Shown here one piece after another: positions 52,286-60,012 of a stretch of DNA of 64,000 nt (position 1 is its first letter; every line of letters starts with the position of its first letter). Location of the stretch: NCBI RefSeq assembly GCF_019263585.2, contig NZ_JADQDF010000001.1, positions 6,454,501-6,518,500 on the forward strand, in the 5' to 3' direction. Below the pieces are notes generated by a model that searched no databases, was not told the DNA's origin, and saw nothing but the letters and a program-made list of their open reading frames with translations. Both the position numbers and the translations under genes were made by a program. Source of the stretch: Pseudonocardia oceani. GTDB lineage: Bacteria > Actinomycetota > Actinomycetes > Mycobacteriales > Pseudonocardiaceae.

Positions 52286-52351
52286 TGTCACGCCCCCGCC
52301 GGGTCTCGCCCCGCCGGGTCACGCCCCCGGCCGGGTCACGCCCCCGCCGGG
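52286..52351. repeat. 16-17-bp tandem repeat at the end of the GNAT gene
   Basis: Units resembling GGGTCACGCCCCCGCC are repeated about four times with small changes. The unit at 52335 contributes the TGA stop codon of the GNAT gene. Confidence 0.8.
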
Positions 52352-52872
52352 CCTCCTGGAGAACCGTGACCACACCGTGCTGATACGTCCTGCGCCGACG
52401 GGTCCCCGCGCCCGCGCTCCATCCGCACCAGCCCGACGCCCGCGGCGTCGACCACCGAGCCGGTGTCGACGTAGCCCGCCGCGGCGTAGAGCCGGCGGTG
52501 GTCGTCGCTGCGCTCCCCCGTCACCAGCCAGAACCGCTGCACCGACGCCGGTGCGGCCGCGTGCACGGCCGCCAGGAGCGCCCGCCCGAGCCCGTGGCCC
52601 TGCTGGTCCGGGGCGACGGTGAGCCGCGCGATCTCCATCCCCCCGCCGTCGACGCGCCCGCGCACCGACCCGACCAGCCGCGGCCCGAGCCACGCCGCGA
52701 CCGCCGGGACGTCGCCCGCGAGGTCGGCGCGCACCTCGTCGAGCGTCTCGACCAGCGGCGGGATGTGCGGGGCGTCGTAGCGCTGCGCCTCGGTGACGTA
52801 CGCGGCGCGCTGCACCGTCAGCAGCTCACCGGCGTGCTCCGGGCCCGGCCGCGCCAGGCGGAACTGGTCCAT
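52336..52872 (-). CDS. GNAT family N-acetyltransferase
   Basis: This 178-residue acetyltransferase has RLARPGPEHAGELLTVQRAA at the N-terminus, GGMEIARLTVAPDQQGHGLG as the acetyl-CoA (R/Q-x-x-G-x-G/A) site and LVTGERSDDHRRLYAAAGY as the final family strand. The substrate is unknown. ATG at 52872 has TACCGT exactly 7 bases upstream and no ribosome binding site. The last 20 residues fall in or beside a tandem repeat and so may vary between strains. Confidence 0.8.
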   Translation of the reverse strand: MDQFRLARPGPEHAGELLTVQRAAYVTEAQRYDAPHIPPLVETLDEVRADLAGDVPAVAAWLGPRLVGSVRGRVDGGGMEIARLTVAPDQQGHGLGRALLAAVHAAAPASVQRFWLVTGERSDDHRRLYAAAGYVDTGSVVDAAGVGLVRMERGRGDPSAQDVSARCGHGSPGGPAGA

Positions 52873-52879
52873 GTCGGGC

Positions 52880-52885
52880 ACGGTA
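52880..52885 (-). promoter_or_regulatory. -10 element, leaderless GNAT gene
   Basis: TACCGT on the minus strand lies 7 bases before the ATG at 52872. Confidence 0.45.
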
Positions 52886-52921
52886 GGCGGGAACTGCGCA
52901 CGGGTGCTCACCGTTTGCACC

Positions 52922-52953
52922 TTGACAGCCGGTCCGGTCCGTCCCGATATGCT
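52922..52953 (+). promoter_or_regulatory. Promoter of the ter operon
   Basis: TTGACA (52922-52927) is followed by TATGCT (52948-52953). The 20-base spacing is longer than normal. The implied leader is about 70 bases. Confidence 0.5.
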
Positions 52954-52990
52954 CGGGTCGGATCCACTCGGCTGTTGCAGAGCGAGAACT

Positions 52991-53008
52991 GGGGGGAACG
53001 AGCCCCCC
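52991..53008 (+). promoter_or_regulatory. G6/C6 hairpin in the ter operon leader
   Basis: Six G and six C flank the loop AACGAG, with one extra T-A pair outside. It lies between the predicted transcript start and the terD start and might affect RNA stability or translation. Confidence 0.45.
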
Positions 53009-53030
53009 ACGACAGATTCGGAGCAGGTAC

Positions 53031-53606
53031 GTGGGAGTCAGCCTCACCAAGGGTGGAAACGTCAGCCTGACCAAGGAGGCCCCGGGGCTCACCGACGTCA
53101 TCGTCGGCCTCGGTTGGGACGTCCGCACCACCACGGGCACCGAGTTCGACCTCGACGCCTCCGCCATCGTGCTCAACGCGGAGGGCAAGGCCGTCTCCGA
53201 CAAGCACTTCATCTTCTTCAACAACCTCACCACGCCCGACGGCACCGTCGAGCACACCGGCGACAACCTCACCGGTGAGGGCGAGGGCGACGACGAGCAG
53301 GTCAAGGTCAACCTGGCCGCACTGCCCGCCGAGGTCGACAAGGTCGTCTTCCCGGTCAGCATCTACGACGCCGACACCCGCTCGCAGAGCTTCGGTCAGG
53401 TCCGCAACGCGTTCATCCGCGTCGTGAACTCCGCCGGCGGCGCCGAGATCGCCCGCTACGACCTCACCGAGGACGCCTCCACCGAGACCGCGATGGTCTT
53501 CGGCGAGCTCTACCGCAACGGCGCCGACTGGAAGTTCCGCGCGGTGGGCCAGGGCTACGCGTCGGGTCTCGCGGGCATCGCCCGCGACTTCGGCGTCAAC
53601 GTCTGA
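53031..53606 (+). CDS. terD: TerD family protein
   Basis: This 191-residue TerD-domain protein has GVSLTKGGNVSLTKEAPGL, VIVGLGWDVRTTTGTEFDLD, NAEGKAVSDKHFIFFNN and HTGDNLTGEGEGDDEQVKV. The family DxDxN/GDD-type acidic residues bind calcium. TerD-domain proteins occur in tellurite- and stress-response loci. GTG at 53031 has GGAGCAGG upstream. It is the first gene of the plus-strand ter operon. Confidence 0.95.
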   Translation: MGVSLTKGGNVSLTKEAPGLTDVIVGLGWDVRTTTGTEFDLDASAIVLNAEGKAVSDKHFIFFNNLTTPDGTVEHTGDNLTGEGEGDDEQVKVNLAALPAEVDKVVFPVSIYDADTRSQSFGQVRNAFIRVVNSAGGAEIARYDLTEDASTETAMVFGELYRNGADWKFRAVGQGYASGLAGIARDFGVNV

Positions 53607-53622
53607 CCGGGCGGCTCACAGC

Positions 53623-54327
53623 ATGGCCATCGACTACAACAAGCGCCCCTCCAAGCCCGAGCAGCCGCCCGCAGCGACCCCGCCCGCAGGCGGTGGCGGG
53701 GTGTCGCTGTCGAAGGTCACCCTGACGAAGTCCGCCCCGAGCGTCTCGCTCAAGAAGGGCGGCGGCGGGTCCGGTCAGCTGCGGGTCAACCTGCAGTGGA
53801 GCACCGGCGCCGCGCCGCAGAAGAAGGGGCTGTTCGGCCGGCTCACGGGTGGCGGCGGTGGGGGCGTCGACCTCGACCTCGCCTGCCTGTGGGAGTTCAC
53901 CGACGGCAGCAAGGGAGTAGTGCAGGCCCTGGGCAACGCGTTCCAGGCGCCGTACCAGGGCGCGCCGATCATCCGGCTCGACGGCGACGACCGCTCGGGG
54001 TCCAACGTCGGCGGCGAGAACATGTTCATCGACCTGTCCCGGATCAACGAGATCCGGCGCATCCTGGTGTTCACGTTCATCTACGAAGGTACGCCCAACT
54101 GGGCGAGCGCCGACGGGGTCGTCACGCTGTTCCCCGCCGGCGGCCCCGAGATCGAGGTCCGCCTCGACGAGTCCGACCCGGGCTCGCCGACGTGCGTGAT
54201 CGCGATGCTGGAGAACCGCGGCGGTGAGCTCGTCGTGAACCGCGAGGTCCGCTACATCCGCGGCGGGCAGGCCGACGTCGACCGCGCGTACGGCTGGGGC
54301 ATGGACTGGGCCCGCGGCCGGAAGTGA
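53623..54327 (+). CDS. TerA-like TerD-domain protein
   Basis: This 234-residue protein has an N-terminal low-complexity Pro/Gly part with short SLSKVTLTK and SVSLKKG repeats, then a divergent TerD-type domain (VNLQWSTG, VDLDLACLWEFTDG, QAPYQGAPIIRLDGDDRSGS, GENMFIDLSRINEIRRILVF). This arrangement is typical of TerA-like proteins in Ter loci. It starts 16 bp after terD and is co-transcribed. Confidence 0.85.
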   Translation: MAIDYNKRPSKPEQPPAATPPAGGGGVSLSKVTLTKSAPSVSLKKGGGGSGQLRVNLQWSTGAAPQKKGLFGRLTGGGGGGVDLDLACLWEFTDGSKGVVQALGNAFQAPYQGAPIIRLDGDDRSGSNVGGENMFIDLSRINEIRRILVFTFIYEGTPNWASADGVVTLFPAGGPEIEVRLDESDPGSPTCVIAMLENRGGELVVNREVRYIRGGQADVDRAYGWGMDWARGRK

Positions 54328-54405
54328 CCCGCTAGACCGGCCACAGCGCGGTGGCTCCGTCCTCGGACACACGGTGATGGAGACACAGGCGATGGAGGTA
54401 CGGCG

Positions 54406-55569
54406 ATGAGGCACTTCGGTTACCTGCCCGCGTCCGAGCAGGACGAGCTGTTCGAGCGTCCACCGGAGCACTTCACCCGCGACAGCGGGCTGGACCTGCT
54501 CTCGGTGGCGCTCGGCGCCACGCTCTACATCCCGGCCGACCGGCCCGCGCTGGTCGCCGACATCACCAAGCAGGCGGCCGCCGGCGTCACGTCGGTGGTC
54601 GTCTGCCTGGAGGACTCCATCGCCGACGAGCAGGTGGAGCACGCCGAGGAGAACCTCGTGCGCGCGTTCACCGAGCTGCACGCCGACGCGCACGCGGAGC
54701 TGCCGCTGCTGTTCGTGCGGGTGCGCGAGCCCCGGCAGATGCCCGCGCTGGTGGCCCGCCTGGGGCGGGCCGTGCGGATCCTCGACGGGTTCGTGCTGCC
54801 CAAGTTCACCGCCGCATCGGGCACCGAGTACCTGCACGCCCTCGACGACGCCGACCGCCTCGGCGGGCGCCGGCTGCTCGCGATGCCGGTGATCGAGTCC
54901 GGTGCGGTGCTCTACGCCGAGACCCGCGTCGACGAGCTGACGCGGCTGCGCGCGCTGCTGCACCGCGACCGCCGCCGCATCCTGGCCGTCCGCCTCGGCG
55001 CCACCGACCTGTGCGCCCTCTACGGCCTGCGCCGCTCCCCCGACCTGACGATCTACGACGTCAAGGTCGTGAGCAACCTGATCGCCGACGTCGTCAACGT
55101 CCTGGGGCGCGCCGACGGCACCGGCTTCACCGTCACCGGCCCGGTCTGGGAGTACTACGCCGCGGCCGAGCGGCTGTTCAAGCCGCAGCTGCGGACCACG
55201 CCCTTCGACGAGCACGACGAGCCGGAGCTGCGCAGCCGCCTGGTGTCGCGGGCGATCGACGGCCTGATCCGCGAGGTCGGCATGGACAAGGCCAACGGGC
55301 TGCACGGCAAGACCGCGATCCACCCGAGCCACGTGGCCGTCGTCAACGCACTGTCGGTGGTGTCGAGCGAGGAGTACCGCGACGCGAGCGCCGTCCTCGG
55401 GGCCGGGCGCGCCAGCGGCGTCATGGCGTCGGGGCACGGCAACAAGATGAACGAGATCCGTCCCCACATGGCCTGGGCCCGGCTCACCGCCCTGCAGGCG
55501 CGGGTGTTCGGGGTCGCGCGCGAGGGCGTGTCGTTCGTCGACCTGCTGGCCGCGAGCCTGCCGCGGTGA
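54406..55569 (+). CDS. CitE-like C-C bond lyase of Ter loci
   Basis: This 387-residue TIM-barrel protein of the HpcH/HpaI-CitE type has LGATLYIPADRPALVADITK, VVVCLEDSIADEQVEHAEEN, PLLFVRVREPRQM, FVLPKFTAASG, LLAMPVIESGAVLYAET, VRLGATDLCALYGLRR and GKTAIHPSHVAVVNAL. The acidic metal ligands of the family are present. It is predicted to make or break a carbon-carbon bond on an unknown substrate as part of the Ter-associated pathway. It follows the TerA-like gene after 78 bp and overlaps the next gene by 4 bases. Confidence 0.82.
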   Translation: MRHFGYLPASEQDELFERPPEHFTRDSGLDLLSVALGATLYIPADRPALVADITKQAAAGVTSVVVCLEDSIADEQVEHAEENLVRAFTELHADAHAELPLLFVRVREPRQMPALVARLGRAVRILDGFVLPKFTAASGTEYLHALDDADRLGGRRLLAMPVIESGAVLYAETRVDELTRLRALLHRDRRRILAVRLGATDLCALYGLRRSPDLTIYDVKVVSNLIADVVNVLGRADGTGFTVTGPVWEYYAAAERLFKPQLRTTPFDEHDEPELRSRLVSRAIDGLIREVGMDKANGLHGKTAIHPSHVAVVNALSVVSSEEYRDASAVLGAGRASGVMASGHGNKMNEIRPHMAWARLTALQARVFGVAREGVSFVDLLAASLPR

Positions 55570-56879
55570 CCCTCTCCACGTCCTCCGTGGCCGACCGGCT
55601 CGGCGTGCGGGTGCGCGCCGCCGGGCCCGGCGCCGACCCCGGGGTGCTGCTGGGCCTCGCGCTGCGCCGCAACCCGCGCCGCGCCCAGCTCCTCGTCTCC
55701 CGGGTGCTCGGCAAGCACGTGCCGACCGATCCGCGGCTGGTGCGGGCGGGTGGGCTGCTGCTGGGCGGGCTGGTCGCCGACGTGCTCGACGGCCGGGAGC
55801 CGCGGGCGCTGCCGGTCGACCTGCTGCACGCCGCCGTCCGCGGGGAGCGGGGCGCGGCGATCACGCTGGGGCTCACCGCGGGGGCGCCCCGGTCGGTGGT
55901 CGACGCGCTGGTCCTGGGCTACGCCGAGACCGCCACCGCGCTCGGGCACACCGTCGCCGAGGCGCTGACCGCCGACTACCTGCACTCCACGCGGCGGGCG
56001 GTGCCCGGCGTCGCGTCGGCGGGCGGGTTCAGCGAGGAGCACTCGCACGCCACCGACCACCTGCTGCTGCCCGCCGATCCCGCCCTGCTGCGCGGCGGGC
56101 GTCCGCTGGTCCTCGTCGACGACGAGCTGAGCACCGGCCGCACGGTCCTCAACACGATCACCGCCCTGCACGCCGTCGCGCCGCGCGCGCGGTACGTCGT
56201 GGCGACGCTGGTGGACGCGCGGCCGGAGGGGTCCTCGTTGGTCGACGACGTGACGGCGCTCGGGGCGCGGCTCGACGTGGTCGCGCTGTGCCGGGCAGAG
56301 GTCGACCTGCCCGGCGACGTGCTCGCCCGCGCCGACGCCGTCCGCGCCGGGCTGGCGCCCGAGCGGCCCAGCCCGACACGGTCGCCGCGAGAGCCCGACT
56401 CGCGGGTGGTCCTGGACCTCCCCGAGGGCCTCCCCGCCGGTGGGCGCCACGGCTTCCTCGCCGCCCACCACGGCGTTCTCGACGCCGCACTGCCCGCGCT
56501 GGCCCGCTCGCTGGGCGTGCGGCCCGGCGAGCGGACGCTGGTCCTGGGCACCGAGGAGCTGATGGCGCTGCCGCTGCGGCTCGCGCAGACCCTGGCCGAC
56601 GCCGGGTGCGCCGTCGCGTTCTCCACGACCAGCCGCTCCCCCGCCGTCGTCGTCGACCAGCCGGGCTACGCCCTGCGCACCGGGATCACGTTCTGCGCGC
56701 ACGACGACCCGTCGGACGGGCCCGGCCCGCGGTTCGCCTACAACCTCGGCGGACCCGGCTCCTTCGACCACGTCGCCGTGGTCGTCGACCCGCCCGCCGA
56801 CACCCCCGCCCTGCGCGCGGGCCTGCTCCCCGCCCTGGCCCCGCTGACCCGGAGGACCACCCTGGTGATCACGCCATGA
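55566..56879 (+). CDS. Phosphoribosyltransferase with TRSP-type C-terminus
   Basis: This 437-residue protein is a two-part member of the Ter-associated module. The N-terminal part (about 1-265) has the PRPP loop RPLVLVDDELSTGRTVLNT. The C-terminal part (from about 285) fits the TRSP type: FLAAHHGVLDAALPALARSL, LVLGTEELMALPLRLAQTLA, AVAFSTTSRSPAVVVDQPGY and NLGGPGSFDHVAVVVD. The pathway product is predicted, not known. GTG overlaps the upstream stop codon, and the 3' end overlaps the next start codon as ATGA. Confidence 0.82.
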   Translation: MTLSTSSVADRLGVRVRAAGPGADPGVLLGLALRRNPRRAQLLVSRVLGKHVPTDPRLVRAGGLLLGGLVADVLDGREPRALPVDLLHAAVRGERGAAITLGLTAGAPRSVVDALVLGYAETATALGHTVAEALTADYLHSTRRAVPGVASAGGFSEEHSHATDHLLLPADPALLRGGRPLVLVDDELSTGRTVLNTITALHAVAPRARYVVATLVDARPEGSSLVDDVTALGARLDVVALCRAEVDLPGDVLARADAVRAGLAPERPSPTRSPREPDSRVVLDLPEGLPAGGRHGFLAAHHGVLDAALPALARSLGVRPGERTLVLGTEELMALPLRLAQTLADAGCAVAFSTTSRSPAVVVDQPGYALRTGITFCAHDDPSDGPGPRFAYNLGGPGSFDHVAVVVDPPADTPALRAGLLPALAPLTRRTTLVITP

Positions 56880-58036
56880 CGAGCACCCCCGAGCCCCTGC
56901 GCACCCCGGAACCCCTGCGCGGTCCCGCGTTCGGCAGCTACGCCGCCGACGAGGTGGGCTGGCTGCTCACCGACCTGTCCGGCGTCGAGCTGGAGGCGCC
57001 CACCGAGGAGCGCGAGGAGGCCGTGCAGAGCGGCGGGGCGCACTACGCGGAGTCGCTGCCCGTGGAGTTCCAGCCCGACGAGGCCTACCTGACGGTGTAC
57101 CGCTCCGCGCTCGACGCCACCGCCGCGCGGCTGGCGCGGGCCGTCGGCACCGTCACCGAGCTGGTCCTGCGCGAGCGCGGCCCCGGTGTCGTGCTGGCGT
57201 CGCTGGCGCGGGCGGGCACCCCGGTCGGCATCCTGCTGCGACGCTGGGCGCAGGCCCGCCACGGCGTCGACCTGCCGCACTACGCCGTCTCGATCGTCCG
57301 CGGCCGCGGCATCGACACCCTCGCGCTCGCCCACCTCGCCGAGCACCACGACCCGGCGCGCGTCGTGTTCGTCGACGGCTGGACGGGCAAGGGCGCGATC
57401 AACCGCGAGCTGGCCGCGGCGCTGGCCGGCACCCCGTTCGACCCCGACCTCGCCGTCCTCGCCGACCCGGGCCGCTGCGCGCGCACGTTCGGCACCCGCG
57501 AGGACTGGCTCATCGCGTCGGCCTGCCTCAACTCGACGGTGTCCGGGCTCGTCTCGCGCACCGTGCTCAACGACCGGCTGATCGGGCCCGGGCAGTACCA
57601 CGGCGCGAAGTTCTACCGGGAGCTCGCGGGCGCCGACGTGTCGAACGCGTTCCTCGACACCGTCACCGCCGCGTTCCCGCTGGTCGACGACACGTCCGAG
57701 CCGCCCGACCGCGAGCCCGACCACGCCGGCTGGGCGGCGGTCGAGCGGATCGTCGACGAGCACGGCATCGGCGACGTCAACCTCGTCAAGCCCGGCGTCG
57801 GCGAGACCACCCGCGTGCTGCTGCGCCGCGTGCCGTGGAAGGTGCTGGTGCGGGCCGGCGCGCCGGAGGCCGACCTGGCGCACGTGCGGCTGCTGGCCGC
57901 GCAGCGCGGCGTGCCGGTGGAGGAGGTCGGCGACCTGCCCTACAGCTGCGTCGGGCTGATCCACCCGCGCTACACCCGGGGCGCCACGGGGGCCGACGGG
58001 CGGGCCGTGCCGGCCGAGGGCGCGGCGTCGCGGTGA
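56876..58036 (+). CDS. StiP/PELOTA-type phosphoribosyltransferase-like protein
   Basis: This 386-residue protein is annotated in relatives as cysteine protease StiP. The sequence instead suggests a phosphoribosyltransferase-like core with RVVFVDGWTGKGAINRELAA as the phosphate loop, ESLPVEFQPDEAYLTVYRSA and LRERGPGVVLASLARAGTPV, followed by a C-terminal PELOTA-like RNA-binding domain from about residue 290 (VNLVKPGVGETTRVLLRRVP). The protease label is doubtful. It overlaps both neighbours by 4 bases, so its product is made in step with them. Confidence 0.78.
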   Translation: MTSTPEPLRTPEPLRGPAFGSYAADEVGWLLTDLSGVELEAPTEEREEAVQSGGAHYAESLPVEFQPDEAYLTVYRSALDATAARLARAVGTVTELVLRERGPGVVLASLARAGTPVGILLRRWAQARHGVDLPHYAVSIVRGRGIDTLALAHLAEHHDPARVVFVDGWTGKGAINRELAAALAGTPFDPDLAVLADPGRCARTFGTREDWLIASACLNSTVSGLVSRTVLNDRLIGPGQYHGAKFYRELAGADVSNAFLDTVTAAFPLVDDTSEPPDREPDHAGWAAVERIVDEHGIGDVNLVKPGVGETTRVLLRRVPWKVLVRAGAPEADLAHVRLLAAQRGVPVEEVGDLPYSCVGLIHPRYTRGATGADGRAVPAEGAASR

Positions 58037-58872
58037 TCGTCGCCTGCCTCGACCTCGACCGCACCGTCATCTACTCCGCCGCCGCGCTGGACCTGCGGAT
58101 GCCCGACCACGAGGCCCCGCGGCTGCTGTGCGTCGAGGTCTACCGCGGGGTGCCGCTGTCGTTCCTCACCGAGGACGGCGTGGCGGCGTTCACGGCGCTG
58201 CGCGAGGTCGCCGAGGTCGTCCCGACGACGACCCGCACGCCCGAGCAGCTCGCCCGCGTGCACCTGCCCGGGCCGCCCCCGCGGTACGCGATCGCGGCCA
58301 ACGGCGGACACCTGCTCGTCGACGGCGTCCCCGACCCCGACTGGGCCGCGGTCGTCCGCCGGCGCCTGAGCGGGTGCGCGCCGCTGGCCGAGGTCGAGTC
58401 GCACCTCACCGCCGTCAGCGGCACCTTCGTGCTCAACCGCCGTACCGCCGACGACCTGTTCGCCTACGCCGTCGTCGACCGCCCCACCCTGCCCGACGGC
58501 TGGGTCGACGCCCTGGGCGCCTGGTGCGCCGAGCGCGGCTGGACGGTGTCGCTGCAGGGCCGCAAGGTCTACGCGGTGCCGCGGGCGCTGACGAAGTCGG
58601 CCGCCGCGCGGGAGGTCTGCGCCCGCCTCGGCGCCGGCACGCTGCTCGCCGCGGGCGACTCCCTGCTCGACGCCGACCTGCTCGCCGCCGCCGACCGCGC
58701 CGTCCGCCCCGCCCACGGCGAGCTGCACGACACCGGGTTCACGCTCGACACCCTCACCGTCACCTCCGCGAGCGGTGGTGCCGCCGGTGCGGAACTCCTG
58801 GGCACCCTCCGGGAGTTGGCAGTGCGGATGTCGGCGGTGCGGAGCCGCCTGCCGGCGCATGGCAGGGTGTGA
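58033..58872 (+). CDS. HAD-family phosphatase of the Ter module
   Basis: This 279-residue HAD hydrolase has motif I CLDLDRTVIYSA (nucleophile and acid Asp), a Cof-type-like cap around YAIAANGGHLLVDG, motif III lysine in ALTKSAAAREV and motif IV AAGDSLLDADLLAAAD. It probably removes phosphate from the product or an intermediate of the module. GTG overlaps the upstream gene by 4 bases. Confidence 0.8.
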   Translation: MIVACLDLDRTVIYSAAALDLRMPDHEAPRLLCVEVYRGVPLSFLTEDGVAAFTALREVAEVVPTTTRTPEQLARVHLPGPPPRYAIAANGGHLLVDGVPDPDWAAVVRRRLSGCAPLAEVESHLTAVSGTFVLNRRTADDLFAYAVVDRPTLPDGWVDALGAWCAERGWTVSLQGRKVYAVPRALTKSAAAREVCARLGAGTLLAAGDSLLDADLLAAADRAVRPAHGELHDTGFTLDTLTVTSASGGAAGAELLGTLRELAVRMSAVRSRLPAHGRV

Positions 58873-58902
58873 ACCCTCCGACGAGAGGACGATTGCGACA
58901 CC

Positions 58903-59358
58903 ATGGGCTTCTTCGACCAGCTCAAGACCCGGATGGCCGGGCTGCAGGCCACGGCGACCACCGAGGTCGCCAAGTTCAAGTCCAAGGACTTCGCGAAGGC
59001 GAGCATGGCGATGTGCGCGCTCATCGCCGCCGCCGACGGCACCATCAGCGCCGAGGAGCGGCGTAAGACCGCGGGCTTCATCGGCAGCAACGAGGCGCTG
59101 AAGGTCTTCCAGCCCAGCGAGCTGCAGGACCACTTCACGTTCTACGCCTCGAAGCTGGAGTCCGACTACGAGTTCGGCAAGCTCGAGGCCATCGCCACGA
59201 TCGGCAAGCTGAAGAAGGACCCGCCCGCGGCGCGCGCCGTCATCCAGGTGGGGATCATCGTCGGCGGGGCCGACGGCGACTTCGACAAGGACGAGCAGCA
59301 GGCCGTCCGCGAGGCGTGCCTGGCGGTGGGCATCGCCCCGTCCGAGTTCGACCTCTGA
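58903..59358 (+). CDS. terB: TerB family tellurite-resistance protein
   Basis: This 151-residue helical protein has MGFFDQLKTRMAGLQATATT at the N-terminus, ALIAAADGTISAEERRKTAG with a metal-binding acidic pattern, and IIVGGADGDFDKDEQQAVRE as a second similar pattern. Those match TerB, which binds metal and membranes and links TerC and TerD proteins. It is the last plus-strand gene before the inverted repeat. Confidence 0.93.
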   Translation: MGFFDQLKTRMAGLQATATTEVAKFKSKDFAKASMAMCALIAAADGTISAEERRKTAGFIGSNEALKVFQPSELQDHFTFYASKLESDYEFGKLEAIATIGKLKKDPPAARAVIQVGIIVGGADGDFDKDEQQAVREACLAVGIAPSEFDL

Positions 59359-59364
59359 CACGCC

Positions 59365-59406
59365 CGTGAGCGGCGATCGTGGCCAGGGCCACGATCGCCG
59401 CTCACG
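59365..59406. terminator. Perfect inverted repeat with 20-bp arms between convergent ter genes
   Basis: Arms 59365-59384 and 59387-59406 pair at every position with a 2-base spacer. The left arm begins CGTGAGCGGCGATCGTGG. The repeat lies 7 bp from the terB stop and 27 bp from the opposing TerD-like stop. It can serve as a bidirectional terminator; the extreme perfection also suggests a dispersed repetitive element or protein-binding site. Confidence 0.8.
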
Positions 59407-59433
59407 AGGTGCTGCGGGTCAGAGGGCGCGGCG

Positions 59434-60012
59434 CTAGAGGTGCGCGGCCGTGGCCGGCAGCAGGTCCTGGAACGTCCGGCCCGACGCGATCGCGCCGATC
59501 GCCGTCATGCTCCAGCCGCCCTGGCCGTCGCGGCTCACCTTCGCCATGATCTGCGCGTTGTGCTTCCCCGAGCCCGAGAGCTCGTAGCGCGCCAGCTCCT
59601 CGTCGGTCGTCTCGTCGACGAGCCGGCAGAACGCGTTCTCGATCTGCGAGAAGTCCTGGCCGGTGAACGAGTTCACCGTGAACACGATCTGCGCAACGCC
59701 GGGTGAGAGCCGCCCGAGGTCGACGACCACCGACTCGTCGTCGCCCTCGCCCGCACCGGTGAGGTTGTCGCCGGTGTGCCGGACGGAGCCGTCCTTGCTG
59801 AGCAGCTGGCTGAACCACACGGCGTCGACGAGCGCGCCGGAGGCGTCGAACAGCAGCGCCGAGGCGTCGAGGTCGATCGACTGGCTGCGCGAGCCGAACA
59901 GGCCGCGCTTCTTCACCGCGTCCCAGCCCAGACCCATCCGCACGACCGACAGCGAGCCGCCACCGCGCTTGGCCAGCGAGACGCGCTGGCCCTTCTGCAG
60001 GCTGACGGTCAC
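59434..60012 (-). CDS. TerD-like (TerZ-type) protein
   Basis: This 192-residue TerD-domain protein has VSLQKGQRVSLAKRGGG, VRMGLGWDAVKKRG, IDLDASALLFDASGALVDAV, HTGDNLTGAGEGDDESVVVD and FCRLVDETTDEELARYELSG. It is closer to TerZ/TerE-type members than to the plus-strand TerD. The GTG overlaps the stop of the TerC-like gene by 4 bases, so the two are translationally coupled. Confidence 0.9.
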   Translation of the reverse strand: MTVSLQKGQRVSLAKRGGGSLSVVRMGLGWDAVKKRGLFGSRSQSIDLDASALLFDASGALVDAVWFSQLLSKDGSVRHTGDNLTGAGEGDDESVVVDLGRLSPGVAQIVFTVNSFTGQDFSQIENAFCRLVDETTDEELARYELSGSGKHNAQIMAKVSRDGQGGWSMTAIGAIASGRTFQDLLPATAAHL

